From contig CALSNK010000010.1 of assembly GCA_943787675.1 (NCBI GenBank), positions 1 through 35,878 of the forward strand: a stretch of 35,878 nucleotides of DNA, read 5' to 3'. Made by a program: the position numbers and the translations under genes. The notes under the pieces were generated by a model that did not search any database, was not told the DNA's origin, and was given only the letters and a program-made list of their open reading frames with translations. This document shows positions 25,654 to 35,521 of this stretch, piece after piece (position 1 is the stretch's first letter; each line of letters begins with the position of its first letter). Source of the DNA: an uncultured Pseudomonadales bacterium. GTDB taxonomy: Bacteria; Pseudomonadota; Gammaproteobacteria; Pseudomonadales; Porticoccaceae.

Positions 25654-27837
25654 GTGTCCCAAAAGCACGCGCATAAAGACTGGCTAGCCACTTGCCCCAA
25701 AGGGCTGGAGCTACTGTTAGCTGAAGAGCTACAGGCTCTGGGCGCCACTGGCCTCAAGGAAACCGTAGCTGCAGTGCATTTTGAGGGCTCTTTAGAGCTG
25801 GCCTATCGCGCCTGCCTCTGGTCTCGTCTGGCTAACCGCATCCTTATGCCCCTGCACAGTTTTATGCTCAACGAAGCAGATGATCTGTATCAACAATGCA
25901 ACGATATTCCCTGGGAGAGTCATTTTACCTCCGAGCAGAGCATTGCTATCGACTTTATTGGTACCTCCAGACTGATCGACAACACCATGTTTGGTTCTCA
26001 GCGGGTTAAAGATGCCGTTGTTGACCGCATTCGCCGTGTTGAAGGCGAGCGCCCCAATGTAGACACCAAGAGCCCAGATGTTCGAATTCAGGTGCGCCAG
26101 CACAAGGGGCGCGTCAGCGTTTCTCTGGATATCTCCGGCGAAAGCCTGCACCGTCGTGGCTATAGAAGCGGACAGGGCAGCGCACCCATCAAAGAAAACC
26201 TCGCCGTAGCCTTACTGTTGCGTGCTGGCTGGCCAGCCATGGCCGCCGAGGGTGGCGCACTGCTCGACCCCATGTGCGGTAGTGGCACCTTAATTATTGA
26301 AGGCGCAATGATGGCGGCAGACATAGCGCCAGGCATATTGCGCGAACATTACGGGTTCCAGAACTGGTTGCAGCATGATGCAGAGCTCTGGGAAACCCTT
26401 CGTGAGGAAGCGCAGCAGCGCAAGATTACCGGCCTAGAAAATCTAGAGCTGGATATTCGCGGCTACGACGCTAACCCGCGGGTATTGGAATACACCACCA
26501 CCAATATTGAAAACGCCGGATTGGATGACCATATTCGACTGGCCCACAAACCCATAGACCAGTTCGGTAAGCCCACCGCAGAAAGAGGCTTGCTACTAAC
26601 CAACCCTCCCTATGGCGAACGTCTGGGTGATGTGGATGAACTTATTCCCCTGTATCAAAAGCTGGGCACAGTTCTACAAAAGAACTTCCAAGGCTGGCGT
26701 GCCGGGATTTTTACCGGCAATTTAGACTTGGCCCGCGAGACCGACCTAAGCCCGCATAAACAGTACAGTCTATTTAACGGCACACTTCCCTGCAAGCTGC
26801 TCATATTCGAAGATATGACCTCCAAGTCTGCGCAGATAGCCGCGCGACTGCAGCAACCAGCACCGGCTCGGGAATTAACCGAAGGCACCATGATGCTGGT
26901 TAACCGCTTTAAGAAAAATCAGCGCAGATTAGATGGCTGGTTAAAGCGCAACGATATCAGCTGTTACCGCCTTTACGATGCCGATATTCCCGAGTATTCA
27001 GTGGCCATCGATATCTACGAAGGCGCCATACATGTGCAGGAATACGCGCCACCGGCGACCATTCCCGAAAAAGATGCGCGCCAGCGTTTCGCAGAGGTTA
27101 AAGAGGCGGTAAAAGCCTATGCCCCCAAAGCAGGCCGCAAGGTGTTTTACAAAGAGCGCCGCCGGCAAAAGGGTGACAACCAGTACCAGCGTATGACCGA
27201 GGAACAGGGCGAGTCTATGATTGTTGGCGAGGGCCGCGCCAGGTTAGAAGTGACCCTGTCAGACTATTTGGATACCGGCCTATTTTTGGATCATCGCCCA
27301 GTGCGCAAAATGCTTGGCGAGATGGCCAGGGGTAAGAAGTTTTTAAACCTGTTTTGCTATACCGCAGTGGCGACTGTTCATGCGGCCCTTGGGGGTGCTA
27401 AAGAGTCCCTGAGTGTGGATATGTCGAACACCTATCTGGATTGGGCAGGGCGCAACTTTGAGCTAAATCAGCTCGATCCAACTGCCCATGAGGTAGAGCG
27501 TGCTGACTGCTTACAGTGGTTAAAAGCAACTACCTACAGCGATTACTTTGATTTGATTTTGCTCGACCCACCGACATTTTCAAACTCTAAAAAGATGGAG
27601 TCGGTGTTGGATGTGCAGCGCGATCATGCCGAGTTGATCAGAGATGCCATGACCAAGCTGGCACCCAACGGGGTACTGATTTTCTCCAATAACTTCCGCA
27701 AATTTAAAATGGACGAGCTGATTACTCGTCAGTTTGCCGTGGAGAATATAACTGCGCAGGCATTGGATATGGATTTTGAGAGGAATCCCAGAATTCACAA
27801 TGTGTGGAAGATTACTCGGCGCAGTACCTTTGGTTAG
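25654..27837 (+). CDS. rlmL: Bifunctional 23S rRNA methyltransferase RlmKL
   Basis: This 727-residue fusion enzyme makes m2G2445 (RlmL half) and m7G2069 (RlmK half) in 23S rRNA using S-adenosylmethionine. The order is an N-terminal THUMP domain (about residues 45-165), the RlmL methyltransferase with LDPMCGSGTLIIEGAMMA (about 204-221) and catalytic NPPYGER (317-323), then the RlmK methyltransferase with FLNLFCYTAVATVHAA (about 563-578) and DPPTFSNS (638-645). Length agrees with the E. coli fusion (702). The start is GTG at 25654 with AAAGGAAA upstream. It is divergent from rmf over 211 bases. Confidence 0.96.
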   Translation: MSQKHAHKDWLATCPKGLELLLAEELQALGATGLKETVAAVHFEGSLELAYRACLWSRLANRILMPLHSFMLNEADDLYQQCNDIPWESHFTSEQSIAIDFIGTSRLIDNTMFGSQRVKDAVVDRIRRVEGERPNVDTKSPDVRIQVRQHKGRVSVSLDISGESLHRRGYRSGQGSAPIKENLAVALLLRAGWPAMAAEGGALLDPMCGSGTLIIEGAMMAADIAPGILREHYGFQNWLQHDAELWETLREEAQQRKITGLENLELDIRGYDANPRVLEYTTTNIENAGLDDHIRLAHKPIDQFGKPTAERGLLLTNPPYGERLGDVDELIPLYQKLGTVLQKNFQGWRAGIFTGNLDLARETDLSPHKQYSLFNGTLPCKLLIFEDMTSKSAQIAARLQQPAPARELTEGTMMLVNRFKKNQRRLDGWLKRNDISCYRLYDADIPEYSVAIDIYEGAIHVQEYAPPATIPEKDARQRFAEVKEAVKAYAPKAGRKVFYKERRRQKGDNQYQRMTEEQGESMIVGEGRARLEVTLSDYLDTGLFLDHRPVRKMLGEMARGKKFLNLFCYTAVATVHAALGGAKESLSVDMSNTYLDWAGRNFELNQLDPTAHEVERADCLQWLKATTYSDYFDLILLDPPTFSNSKKMESVLDVQRDHAELIRDAMTKLAPNGVLIFSNNFRKFKMDELITRQFAVENITAQALDMDFERNPRIHNVWKITRRSTFG

Positions 27838-27882
27838 TCGCCTGTTGTGTCCTAAACAAAGTATCAGAGCGGAGCCAAGGGG

Positions 27883-28119
27883 ATGTTGAGGTTAATCTTG
27901 TACACTGGGGATGGCTGTCATCTCTGTGAGCAGGCTAAGTCTTTGCTCTATCCATTGCTGACGGCAAAAGGCTGGCAACTGACGGAAGTGAATATTCAGG
28001 ATAACGACAGCTTAAAAGAACGCTATGGCGTGCGAATTCCGGTTGTGGCACTGCCTGATGGGCGAGAAAAAGGCTGGCCTTTTACCGCGGCGCAAATCGC
28101 TCGGATGCTAGAATCTTAG
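27883..28119 (+). CDS. Glutaredoxin-like (DUF836-type) small protein
   Basis: This 78-residue thioredoxin-fold protein reads MLRLILYTGDGCHLCEQAKS at the start, with a CxxC redox pair Cys12-His-Leu-Cys15 and a cis-proline position IPVV (Pro53) in the expected place. This matches the DUF836/glutaredoxin-like family, generally of unknown partner. It starts with an ATG preceded by AAGGGG at about 4 bases, 45 bases after rlmKL on the same strand, so co-transcription is likely. The exact substrate cannot be inferred. Confidence 0.85.
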   Translation: MLRLILYTGDGCHLCEQAKSLLYPLLTAKGWQLTEVNIQDNDSLKERYGVRIPVVALPDGREKGWPFTAAQIARMLES

Positions 28120-28293
28120 TTTATCTTTGGCTTACAGCCTCTTGTTTGCCAGGACTGTGTCTTGCAGTAATCTCTTTAACTGATCCTAAATAAGCTTTAT
28201 ATACAGCGTATTTGTCAACTGTTGGCAGAGCTCTCCGTTAGATTGATGATTCAATTGTGCGCAACGATCATTAAAACGGAAAAACATAAGCCC

Positions 28294-30543
28294 ATGTCTC
28301 TTTACCGCCTCGTTACGATTATTTGTTTGTCATTTATTCTGGCTGCCTGCGGTGGCGGTGGCGGTAGTTCATCCATTACGCCCTCCATTGACGATTCCGG
28401 CTCTTCGGACACCGGCACTGACCCTGGCACTGATACAGATGATTCACAGCCCCAAACTCAGCCCAATATACTACTTATTATTGCCGATGATCAGGGCTTG
28501 GATGCATCGGCACAGTACGATCTCAGCGACAATCCTCCGGTTACCCCAACCCTCGATCAGCTCGCACAACAGGGTATTGTCTTTGATAACGCCTGGGCTA
28601 CTCCGGCCTGCACCACAACCCGCAGCAGCATGATTACGGGTAAATATGGAGTCAATACTGGGGTGCTCAATGTTGGCGATGAGCTGCCCGCTGACTCAAT
28701 AACATTGCAGCGATTTTTGGCCGAGGACAGCAACACCAACAACTATGAATCAGCCGTTATTGGCAAATGGCATCTGGCGGGCACACCACCAGAGGCCAAT
28801 CATCCAGCCACAATGGGTATTGATTACTATGCCGGACATCTGCGCGGTACCATCGACGATTATTTGGCATGGGATCTCACCATTAACGGAGTGACTAGCC
28901 AGAGCAATGTCTACCACAGTACAGCCGTGACTGACTTGGCGATAGATTGGATTGATGACCAGACTCAGCCGTGGTTTCTATGGCTTGGCTTTGCCGCACC
29001 TCACACGCCCTTTCATCTGCCCCCGTCTTCGCTGCACAGTCAGACATTGTCAGGCACAGATCAAGATATAGCGGCTAACCCAAGAGACTATTATCTTGCG
29101 GCCATTGAGGCCATGGATACCGAAATTGGGCGCCTGTTAAATTCCATGTCAGAGACGCAACGAGACAATACCCTTATTCTATATATCGGCGACAACGGCA
29201 CACCGAGGCAGGTGGTCGATACTGAGGTTTATGCCAATGGTGCAAAGGGCAGTTTTACCGAGGGCGGTTTAAGAGTGCCGATGGTAGCCTCGGGCGCTGG
29301 TGTCACGCGTCAGAACGTGCGTGAGAGTGCCCTGATTAACAGTACAGATTTTTTTGCCACCATCGCCAGTGTCGCGGGCAGTACAGCTACTGCCATTGAA
29401 GATAGCCAGAGTTTTGCAGGATTATTGACCGATTCGAGCACCGCTGGTCGCCAGTATATCTACAGTGATTTTGAAGGTGATTCGGTTTCCGGTTGGGCTA
29501 TACGGGATGCTCAATACAAACTTATTCAATCGATTAATGGCAACCAGCAGCTCTATGATCTGATTTCCGACCCGCAAGAAATGTCTAACTTGCTGGACGG
29601 AAATGGCGATTTCTCCTCTGTGGTCGCACGGTTGGAGGGGGTGGCAACAACCATTCGTCAAACTGATGGTAGCGGCTCAGATAACAGCGGTGACACAGCG
29701 GCAATTGATATTACGGGCGAACTTTTTACCCAGCGAAGTAGTAACTGTGAAGACTATATCGCCGCCTACCAGTCGACGGCGATGGATGTTTTCAGGTCAG
29801 TGCTTTTTACCGGCAACCTGACGATTTCAAGTAGCAATGGTAAGTGTCAGTTTCAGGCCAATGGTGTGCCCAACCATGATTTCAATGATGGCCAGCAGGG
29901 CTTTCCAAACAATCTGTCCGAGCAGTCTTATCAATATGAGATAACCACCAGCCCAGTGTTTGCTCAATCCAATACCGAGCTAGCGATTGGCGACGACAAT
30001 GGGTTGATGCTCAATGGGGTGAAAATAGATCTTCTTGCCGCGGCCTGTTTTGGGGTGGAAAATGAAAAAACCGGTTGCGGCAATATGGCTCAGCCCTGGC
30101 GGTTTGACCCCATGTTTGCTGCCAACGGCTTTAGGGTAGACAGTCATAATGCCCATGTTCAGCCCAATGGCAGCTATCATTACCATGGTTCACCCAACGC
30201 CCTGTTCGCCGCCGAAAACCCCGTGGAGTCGCCGGTGATCGGCTTCGCCGCTGATGGATTTCCTATTTTTGGCTCATGGTTTAACGACAATGGCACTGTG
30301 CGCAAGGCCATGCCGAGCTTTCAATTAATGTCCGGTGCGCGAGCAGCAGCGGCTGGCTATGCTACGCCCAGTGGAGACTATGATGGTACCTACAGGGACG
30401 ATTACGAATTTGTCCAAGGCCTCGGCGATTTGGACGAATGCAATGGCATGGCGGTAGATGGCGTCTATGGGTATTTTATAACCGAACAATACCCCTACAT
30501 TATGGCCTGTCTCAAAGGTCAGATGGATCCCACATTTGATTGA
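28294..30543 (+). CDS. Sulfatase-YHYH domain fusion lipoprotein
   Basis: This is a 749-residue lipoprotein. The signal MSLYRLVTIICLSFILAAC gives a lipobox at Cys19, followed by a Gly/Ser/Asp/Thr-rich linker (20-60). The open frame extends 24 codons further upstream, but the signal peptide sets this start. An alkaline-phosphatase-fold sulfatase domain (about 63-450) has NILLIIADDQG with metal aspartates, active-site CTTTRSSMITGKYG (Cys106, Arg110), GKWHLAG and DNGTPRQV. The normal C-x-P/A-S-R is CTTTR here, so formylglycine formation is uncertain. A second linker (about 455-470) leads to a YHYH-type domain (about 475-749) with YHYH at 628-631. Substrate is unknown; sulfated polysaccharide is a guess from the family. 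Confidence 0.85.
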   Translation: MSLYRLVTIICLSFILAACGGGGGSSSITPSIDDSGSSDTGTDPGTDTDDSQPQTQPNILLIIADDQGLDASAQYDLSDNPPVTPTLDQLAQQGIVFDNAWATPACTTTRSSMITGKYGVNTGVLNVGDELPADSITLQRFLAEDSNTNNYESAVIGKWHLAGTPPEANHPATMGIDYYAGHLRGTIDDYLAWDLTINGVTSQSNVYHSTAVTDLAIDWIDDQTQPWFLWLGFAAPHTPFHLPPSSLHSQTLSGTDQDIAANPRDYYLAAIEAMDTEIGRLLNSMSETQRDNTLILYIGDNGTPRQVVDTEVYANGAKGSFTEGGLRVPMVASGAGVTRQNVRESALINSTDFFATIASVAGSTATAIEDSQSFAGLLTDSSTAGRQYIYSDFEGDSVSGWAIRDAQYKLIQSINGNQQLYDLISDPQEMSNLLDGNGDFSSVVARLEGVATTIRQTDGSGSDNSGDTAAIDITGELFTQRSSNCEDYIAAYQSTAMDVFRSVLFTGNLTISSSNGKCQFQANGVPNHDFNDGQQGFPNNLSEQSYQYEITTSPVFAQSNTELAIGDDNGLMLNGVKIDLLAAACFGVENEKTGCGNMAQPWRFDPMFAANGFRVDSHNAHVQPNGSYHYHGSPNALFAAENPVESPVIGFAADGFPIFGSWFNDNGTVRKAMPSFQLMSGARAAAAGYATPSGDYDGTYRDDYEFVQGLGDLDECNGMAVDGVYGYFITEQYPYIMACLKGQMDPTFD

Positions 30544-30561
30544 TGATTAATCTCTAAAGAG

Positions 30562-31050
30562 TTAGCCCAGTTGGCTGGCAATGGTTTTGTCCAGCGCATT
30601 GGCAAATTCCATTCTATCTTTCTGATTAAGCGGCGGTGGTCCACCGCCCACCTGCACACCGCTGTTACGCATACTGTCCATAAAATCCCGCATATTTAGC
30701 CGCGCTTTGATATTCGCCTTGGTATATAACTCGCCCCTTGGGTTGAGCGCCTTACCCCCCTTATCAATCACCTCGGCGGCCAGGGGAATATCGGCGGTTA
30801 TCACTAAATCATCGGCTTCTACCAACTCGACAATATGGTCATCGGCCACATCAAAGCCCTGGCTGACCTGAATACTGCGCACAGTCGGAATTCTGGGAAT
30901 TGAGAGGGGTTGGTTAGCCACTAGAACAACCTCGATACCTTTACGCTGTGACACGCGGTAGAGGATATCTTTGATGACGGTGGGGCAGGCATCGGCGTCG
31001 ACGTAGATTTTCACAGAATGGTTAGGCTCATCAGATGGGATGTTGCGCAT
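30562..31050 (-). CDS. YaiI/YqxD family (DUF188) protein
   Basis: This 162-residue cytoplasmic protein begins, after a short leader, with [20 protein letters not shown], the conserved NYN/PIN-like aspartate-rich motif of DUF188. It also has [27 protein letters not shown] and [12 protein letters not shown], all typical. Members are predicted nucleases with no settled function. The start is uncertain: ATG at 31050 adds 12 residues before the GTG at 31014 ([10 protein letters not shown]), where many homologues begin. It is convergent with the sulfatase gene (18-base gap) and divergent from thrS. Confidence 0.9.
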   Translation of the reverse strand: MRNIPSDEPNHSVKIYVDADACPTVIKDILYRVSQRKGIEVVLVANQPLSIPRIPTVRSIQVSQGFDVADDHIVELVEADDLVITADIPLAAEVIDKGGKALNPRGELYTKANIKARLNMRDFMDSMRNSGVQVGGGPPPLNQKDRMEFANALDKTIASQLG

Positions 31051-31078
31051 TGTAACCTATGTCTATCGCGGGAAACGC

Positions 31079-31106
31079 TTGTATCTAGGGCTGTACAGGG
31101 TAAAAT
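31079..31106 (+). promoter_or_regulatory. Sigma70-type promoter upstream of thrS
   Basis: TTGTAT (31079-31084), a 16-base spacer and TAAAAT (31101-31106) would start transcription near 31113, giving a leader of about 57 bases before thrS. This probably drives thrS-infC-rpmI-rplT. Confidence 0.65.
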
Positions 31107-31169
31107 GCCCGACTTATTAATTAACTCATGTGGCCCCTTGTATGGGTCACCACTGAAAAGGAACGCATT

Positions 31170-33101
31170 ATGCCCGCCATTACCCTGCCTGATGGATCTC
31201 AACGACTTTTTGAAAACCCTGTTTCTGTTGCCGATGTGGCCGCTGATATTGGCGCTGGTCTGGCGAAAGCGACACTCGCGGGCGTGGTTAATGGCGCTGT
31301 TGTTGATGCCTCTTACCTGATAGAGCAAGACGCAACGCTGGCCATTGTTACTGATCGTTCCGATGAGGCTCTGGATATTATCCGCCACTCGTCTGCTCAC
31401 TTGCTGGCCATGGCGGTTAAACAGTTATTTCCTTCTGCTCAGGTGACCATTGGCCCTGTGATTGAAGATGGTTTTTATTACGATTTTGCTTTTGAGCGGG
31501 CGTTTACGCCGGAAGACTTAGAGCTTATCGAAACGCGTATGACTGAGCTGTCTAGTGAAGACTTAGCCATTACTCGTGAGGAGTGGGATCGTGATGAAGC
31601 GGTTGAGTTCTTTAAAGGGATTGGCGAAGCCTATAAGGCGGAGATTATTGCCAGCATTCCCGCCGATCAGGCGATTGGCCTGTATCGTCAGGGCGACTTT
31701 ATTGATCTGTGTCGCGGCCCCCATGTGCCGTCGACCGGCAAGCTGTCTGCGTTTAAATTGACTAAGGTTGCTGGCGCTTATTGGCGTGGCGACAGCAACA
31801 ACGAAATGTTGCAGCGTATTTACGGCACGGCTTGGTCGAACAAGAAAGAGCTTAAGGCTTATATTAATCGTCTTGCTGAAGCTGAGAAACGCGATCACCG
31901 CAAAATTAACAAGAAGCTCGATCTCTACCATATGCAGGAAGAGGCGCCGGGTTCTATCTTTTGGCATCCCAAGGGCTGGAGTGTTTACAGCGCCATTGAA
32001 GAATATATGCGCGGCAAGCAGCGCGCCCAGGGCTATCAGGAAATTAAGACACCGCAGATTGTTGATATGAGTCTGTGGGAGAAGTCGGGCCACGCGGATA
32101 AGTTTGGCGATGACATGTTTAGCCTGCAGACCGAAGATCGCACTTATGCGGTTAAGCCGATGAACTGCCCCTGTCATGTGCAGGTGTTTAATCAGGGCTT
32201 AAAAAGCTACCGTGATCTGCCACTGCGTCTGGCCGAGTTTGGCTCCTGTCACCGCAATGAGCCGTCGGGTTCACTCCACGGCATTATGCGCGTTCGCTCC
32301 TTTACTCAGGATGATGCCCATATCTTCTGTACTGAAGAGCAGATTCAGCCGGAAGTGTCGCAGTTTATTGATTTCCTTCACGAGGTTTATGCCGACTTTG
32401 GTTTCGATGAAATTATCTATCGCCTCTCAACTCGCCCTCCAGAGCGAGTGGGTTCTGATGAAGATTGGGATCGTGCTGAAGCGGCTCTTGGTCAAGCGCT
32501 GGATGCCAAAGAATTACCTTGGCAGGAACTGCCAGGAGAGGGCGCCTTTTATGGCCCCAAGATTGAGTTCTCATTAAAAGACTGTATTGGTCGAGTTTGG
32601 CAGTTGGGTACCATTCAAGTGGACTTTTCCATGCCGGGCCGTCTCGAGGCGCAATATGTTGCTGAAGATGGCAGTCGCCAAGTTCCGGTGATGTTGCATC
32701 GGGCAATTTTGGGGTCTTTTGAGCGTTTTATCGGTATTTTGATCGAGCAGTACGAGGGCGCGTTTCCGTTTTGGTTGGCACCCGAACAGGCCGTTGTGAT
32801 GAATATTACCGACTCTCAGGCCGATTATGCGCAAGAAGTTGCTAAATCATTGCAAAATAACGGCTTTAGAGCGATTTGTGACTTGAGAAACGAGAAGATC
32901 GGCTTTAAAATCCGCGGTCATTCTATGCAACGAGTTCCTTATATACTTGTTGTTGGTGATAAAGAGAAAGAGTCGCGCACGGTAGCGGTCCGAACTCGGG
33001 ATGGAAAAGACCTTGGCAGCTTGCCACTAGAACAGGTTTTGACCATGTTTTCCGAGGAAACGGAACAACGCGGGCGCATTTGTGTTGAAGAAACGGAGTA
33101 A
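31170..33101 (+). CDS. thrS: Threonine-tRNA ligase
   Basis: This class II synthetase (643 residues) charges tRNA-Thr in the cytoplasm. The N-terminal TGS domain (about 1-62) begins [20 protein letters not shown]. The editing domain has the zinc-type HSSAH (His73, His77), the catalytic core has NCPCH with zinc ligand Cys333, and the class II motifs and anticodon-binding domain (about 535-643) follow. The ATG at 31170 is chosen over an upstream in-frame start because it matches the family N-terminus and has an AAAGGAACG site. The 204-codon open frame on the other strand (31563-32177) is a shadow. infC begins 5 bases after its stop. Confidence 0.97.
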   Translation: MPAITLPDGSQRLFENPVSVADVAADIGAGLAKATLAGVVNGAVVDASYLIEQDATLAIVTDRSDEALDIIRHSSAHLLAMAVKQLFPSAQVTIGPVIEDGFYYDFAFERAFTPEDLELIETRMTELSSEDLAITREEWDRDEAVEFFKGIGEAYKAEIIASIPADQAIGLYRQGDFIDLCRGPHVPSTGKLSAFKLTKVAGAYWRGDSNNEMLQRIYGTAWSNKKELKAYINRLAEAEKRDHRKINKKLDLYHMQEEAPGSIFWHPKGWSVYSAIEEYMRGKQRAQGYQEIKTPQIVDMSLWEKSGHADKFGDDMFSLQTEDRTYAVKPMNCPCHVQVFNQGLKSYRDLPLRLAEFGSCHRNEPSGSLHGIMRVRSFTQDDAHIFCTEEQIQPEVSQFIDFLHEVYADFGFDEIIYRLSTRPPERVGSDEDWDRAEAALGQALDAKELPWQELPGEGAFYGPKIEFSLKDCIGRVWQLGTIQVDFSMPGRLEAQYVAEDGSRQVPVMLHRAILGSFERFIGILIEQYEGAFPFWLAPEQAVVMNITDSQADYAQEVAKSLQNNGFRAICDLRNEKIGFKIRGHSMQRVPYILVVGDKEKESRTVAVRTRDGKDLGSLPLEQVLTMFSEETEQRGRICVEETE

Positions 33102-33106
33102 AGCTT

Positions 33107-33634
33107 ATTAAAAAAGACAGCAAGCGGGCGCGTCTCAATGACGATATAACGTCCCCCGAAGTACGATTGGTCGCATCTGATGGTTCTCAGGTAGGCGTAG
33201 TTAGCCTGACGGAAGCCTTGGAAGCAGCGCAAAAAGAGACCCTTGATCTGGTTGAAATTTCTCCAGACGCGGCGCCTCCAGTGTGCAAGATCATGGACTA
33301 CGGTAAACATGTCTTTGATGCCAAGAAGAAAGTAGCTCTGCAAAAGAAGAAGCAGAAGCAGACTCAAGTTAAAGAAATGAAATTTCGCCCGGGCACGGAT
33401 CAAGGTGATTATGAGATTAAGTTACGTAATCTGGTTCGTTTCTTGGAAAATGGTGATAAAGCTAAGGTTACGCTGCGTTTTCGCGGACGTGAAATGGCTC
33501 ACCAGCAGCTCGGTATGGATATGATGAAACGTATCGAAGCCGATCTTGTTGAACTGGCTCAAGTAGAGCAGTTTCCCAAGATGGAAGGGCGCCAGATGAT
33601 TATGGTCTTGGCACCGCGCAGCAAAAAGAGTTAG
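33107..33634 (+). CDS. infC: Translation initiation factor IF-3, AUU start
   Basis: IF-3 (175 residues) binds the 30S subunit and proofreads initiator tRNA and start codons. The coding sequence starts at ATT (33107): [20 protein letters not shown]. The frame and the GGAG site at 33095-33098, about 8 bases upstream inside thrS, both support this rare start. It is the classic AUU start by which IF-3 represses its own translation. The N-domain (about 1-80; [20 protein letters not shown], then [11 protein letters not shown]) and C-domain (about 90-175; [20 protein letters not shown]) are complete. A conventional start would lose the N-terminus. Confidence 0.95.
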   Translation: MKKDSKRARLNDDITSPEVRLVASDGSQVGVVSLTEALEAAQKETLDLVEISPDAAPPVCKIMDYGKHVFDAKKKVALQKKKQKQTQVKEMKFRPGTDQGDYEIKLRNLVRFLENGDKAKVTLRFRGREMAHQQLGMDMMKRIEADLVELAQVEQFPKMEGRQMIMVLAPRSKKS

Positions 33635-33766
33635 ATCGCAGTAAGCAGTAAGCAGTACCTGTAACAAGATGTAGAAAGCGCGACCCGCGCTCAGCCAAAT
33701 GTTTTTGGCAGGCTGTCCGGGCGTCTCTTGTTAATTTAATAAACCTCTCAATATCGGAGAACAGAA
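33635..33766 (+). promoter_or_regulatory. infC-rpmI intergenic leader with hairpins
   Basis: Two stems are visible: AGCGCG/CGCGCT (33677-33691) and GCCAA/TTGGC (33694-33709). A short 7-bp tandem repeat GCAGTAA lies at 33638-33657. In E. coli this interval is where L20 binds to repress rpmI and rplT; whether these hairpins serve that purpose is inference from position. The ribosome-binding site CGGAGA precedes rpmI. Confidence 0.35.
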
Positions 33767-33961
33767 ATGCCAAAAGCAAAAGTACATAGTGGAGCTGCAA
33801 AACGCTTCAAAAAGACGGCGACAGGCTATAAGCATAAGCACCAGCACAAAAGCCACATCCTTACCAAAATGACAACTAAGCGCAAGCGTCAACTTCGTGG
33901 CACCAGCATGTTAAATGCTGCTGATAAACCACGTGTCGATCGCATGTTGCGAAATGTTTAA
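33767..33961 (+). CDS. rpmI: 50S ribosomal protein L35
   Basis: This very basic 64-residue protein begins [20 protein letters not shown], with [20 protein letters not shown] and [20 protein letters not shown] after it: a typical L35 throughout. It is a late-assembly component of the 50S subunit. Order infC-rpmI-rplT is universal in this group. Confidence 0.97.
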   Translation: MPKAKVHSGAAKRFKKTATGYKHKHQHKSHILTKMTTKRKRQLRGTSMLNAADKPRVDRMLRNV

Positions 33962-33993
33962 GTCACTTAACTAAATTTTGGTAGGAGAATAGT

Positions 33994-34350
33994 ATGCCTA
34001 GAGTAAAACGCGGTGTAGAAGCAAATCGCCGACACAAGAAAATTTTAAAGCAAGCCAAGGGTTATTACGGAGCGCGTAGCCGCGTTTATCGTGTAGCAGT
34101 TCAGGCCGTTACTAAAGCAGGTCAATATGCTTATCGTGACCGTCGTGTTAAGAAACGTACATTCCGTAGACTTTGGATTGCCCGAATCAATGCACAGTCC
34201 CGTGTAGAAGGTTTGAGCTACAGCCGTTTAATCAACGGTCTGATGAAAGCTGGAATTGCCCTGGACCGTCGTGTACTTGCCGATTTGGCTGTACATGATA
34301 AGGCAGCTTTTGGTGCGGTAGTAAATCACGCCAAAGCCGCCCTAGCTTAA
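33994..34350 (+). CDS. rplT: 50S ribosomal protein L20
   Basis: This 118-residue L20 begins [20 protein letters not shown] and continues [20 protein letters not shown], and has [20 protein letters not shown], all conserved. L20 is needed for early 50S assembly and, in E. coli, represses this operon by binding the leader. It begins 32 bases after rpmI with a TAGGAG site. An intrinsic terminator follows before pheS. Confidence 0.97.
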   Translation: MPRVKRGVEANRRHKKILKQAKGYYGARSRVYRVAVQAVTKAGQYAYRDRRVKKRTFRRLWIARINAQSRVEGLSYSRLINGLMKAGIALDRRVLADLAVHDKAAFGAVVNHAKAALA

Positions 34351-34413
34351 GAAAGAAAATTTAGTTAAGGCTTAGACTCGCTGCATCTGTGTAGTTAGTG
34401 ACAAAGCTAATCG

Positions 34414-34451
34414 AATAGGGAAGGGGCTAAGGCTCTTTCCCTATTTTTTTA
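34414..34451 (+). terminator. Intrinsic terminator / attenuator between rplT and pheS
   Basis: AATAGGGAAGGGGC (34414-34427) pairs with GCTCTTTCCCTATT (34432-34445) with one mismatch around loop TAAG, followed by a T run to 34450. It lies 44 bases upstream of pheS. No phenylalanine-rich leader peptide is visible before it, so classic pheM-type attenuation is not supported. Confidence 0.85.
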
Positions 34452-34488
34452 TCAGTAATAAGATAGCCAACACAGAATAATGTGGTGA

Positions 34489-35508
<1,020 letters not shown>

Positions 35509-35521
35509 ACTGGGGTAACTT

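Noticed and set aside
31563..32177. A 204-codon open frame antisense to thrS.
   Set aside because: It lies wholly inside a well-conserved gene and is explained by codon bias; no domain is recognisable.
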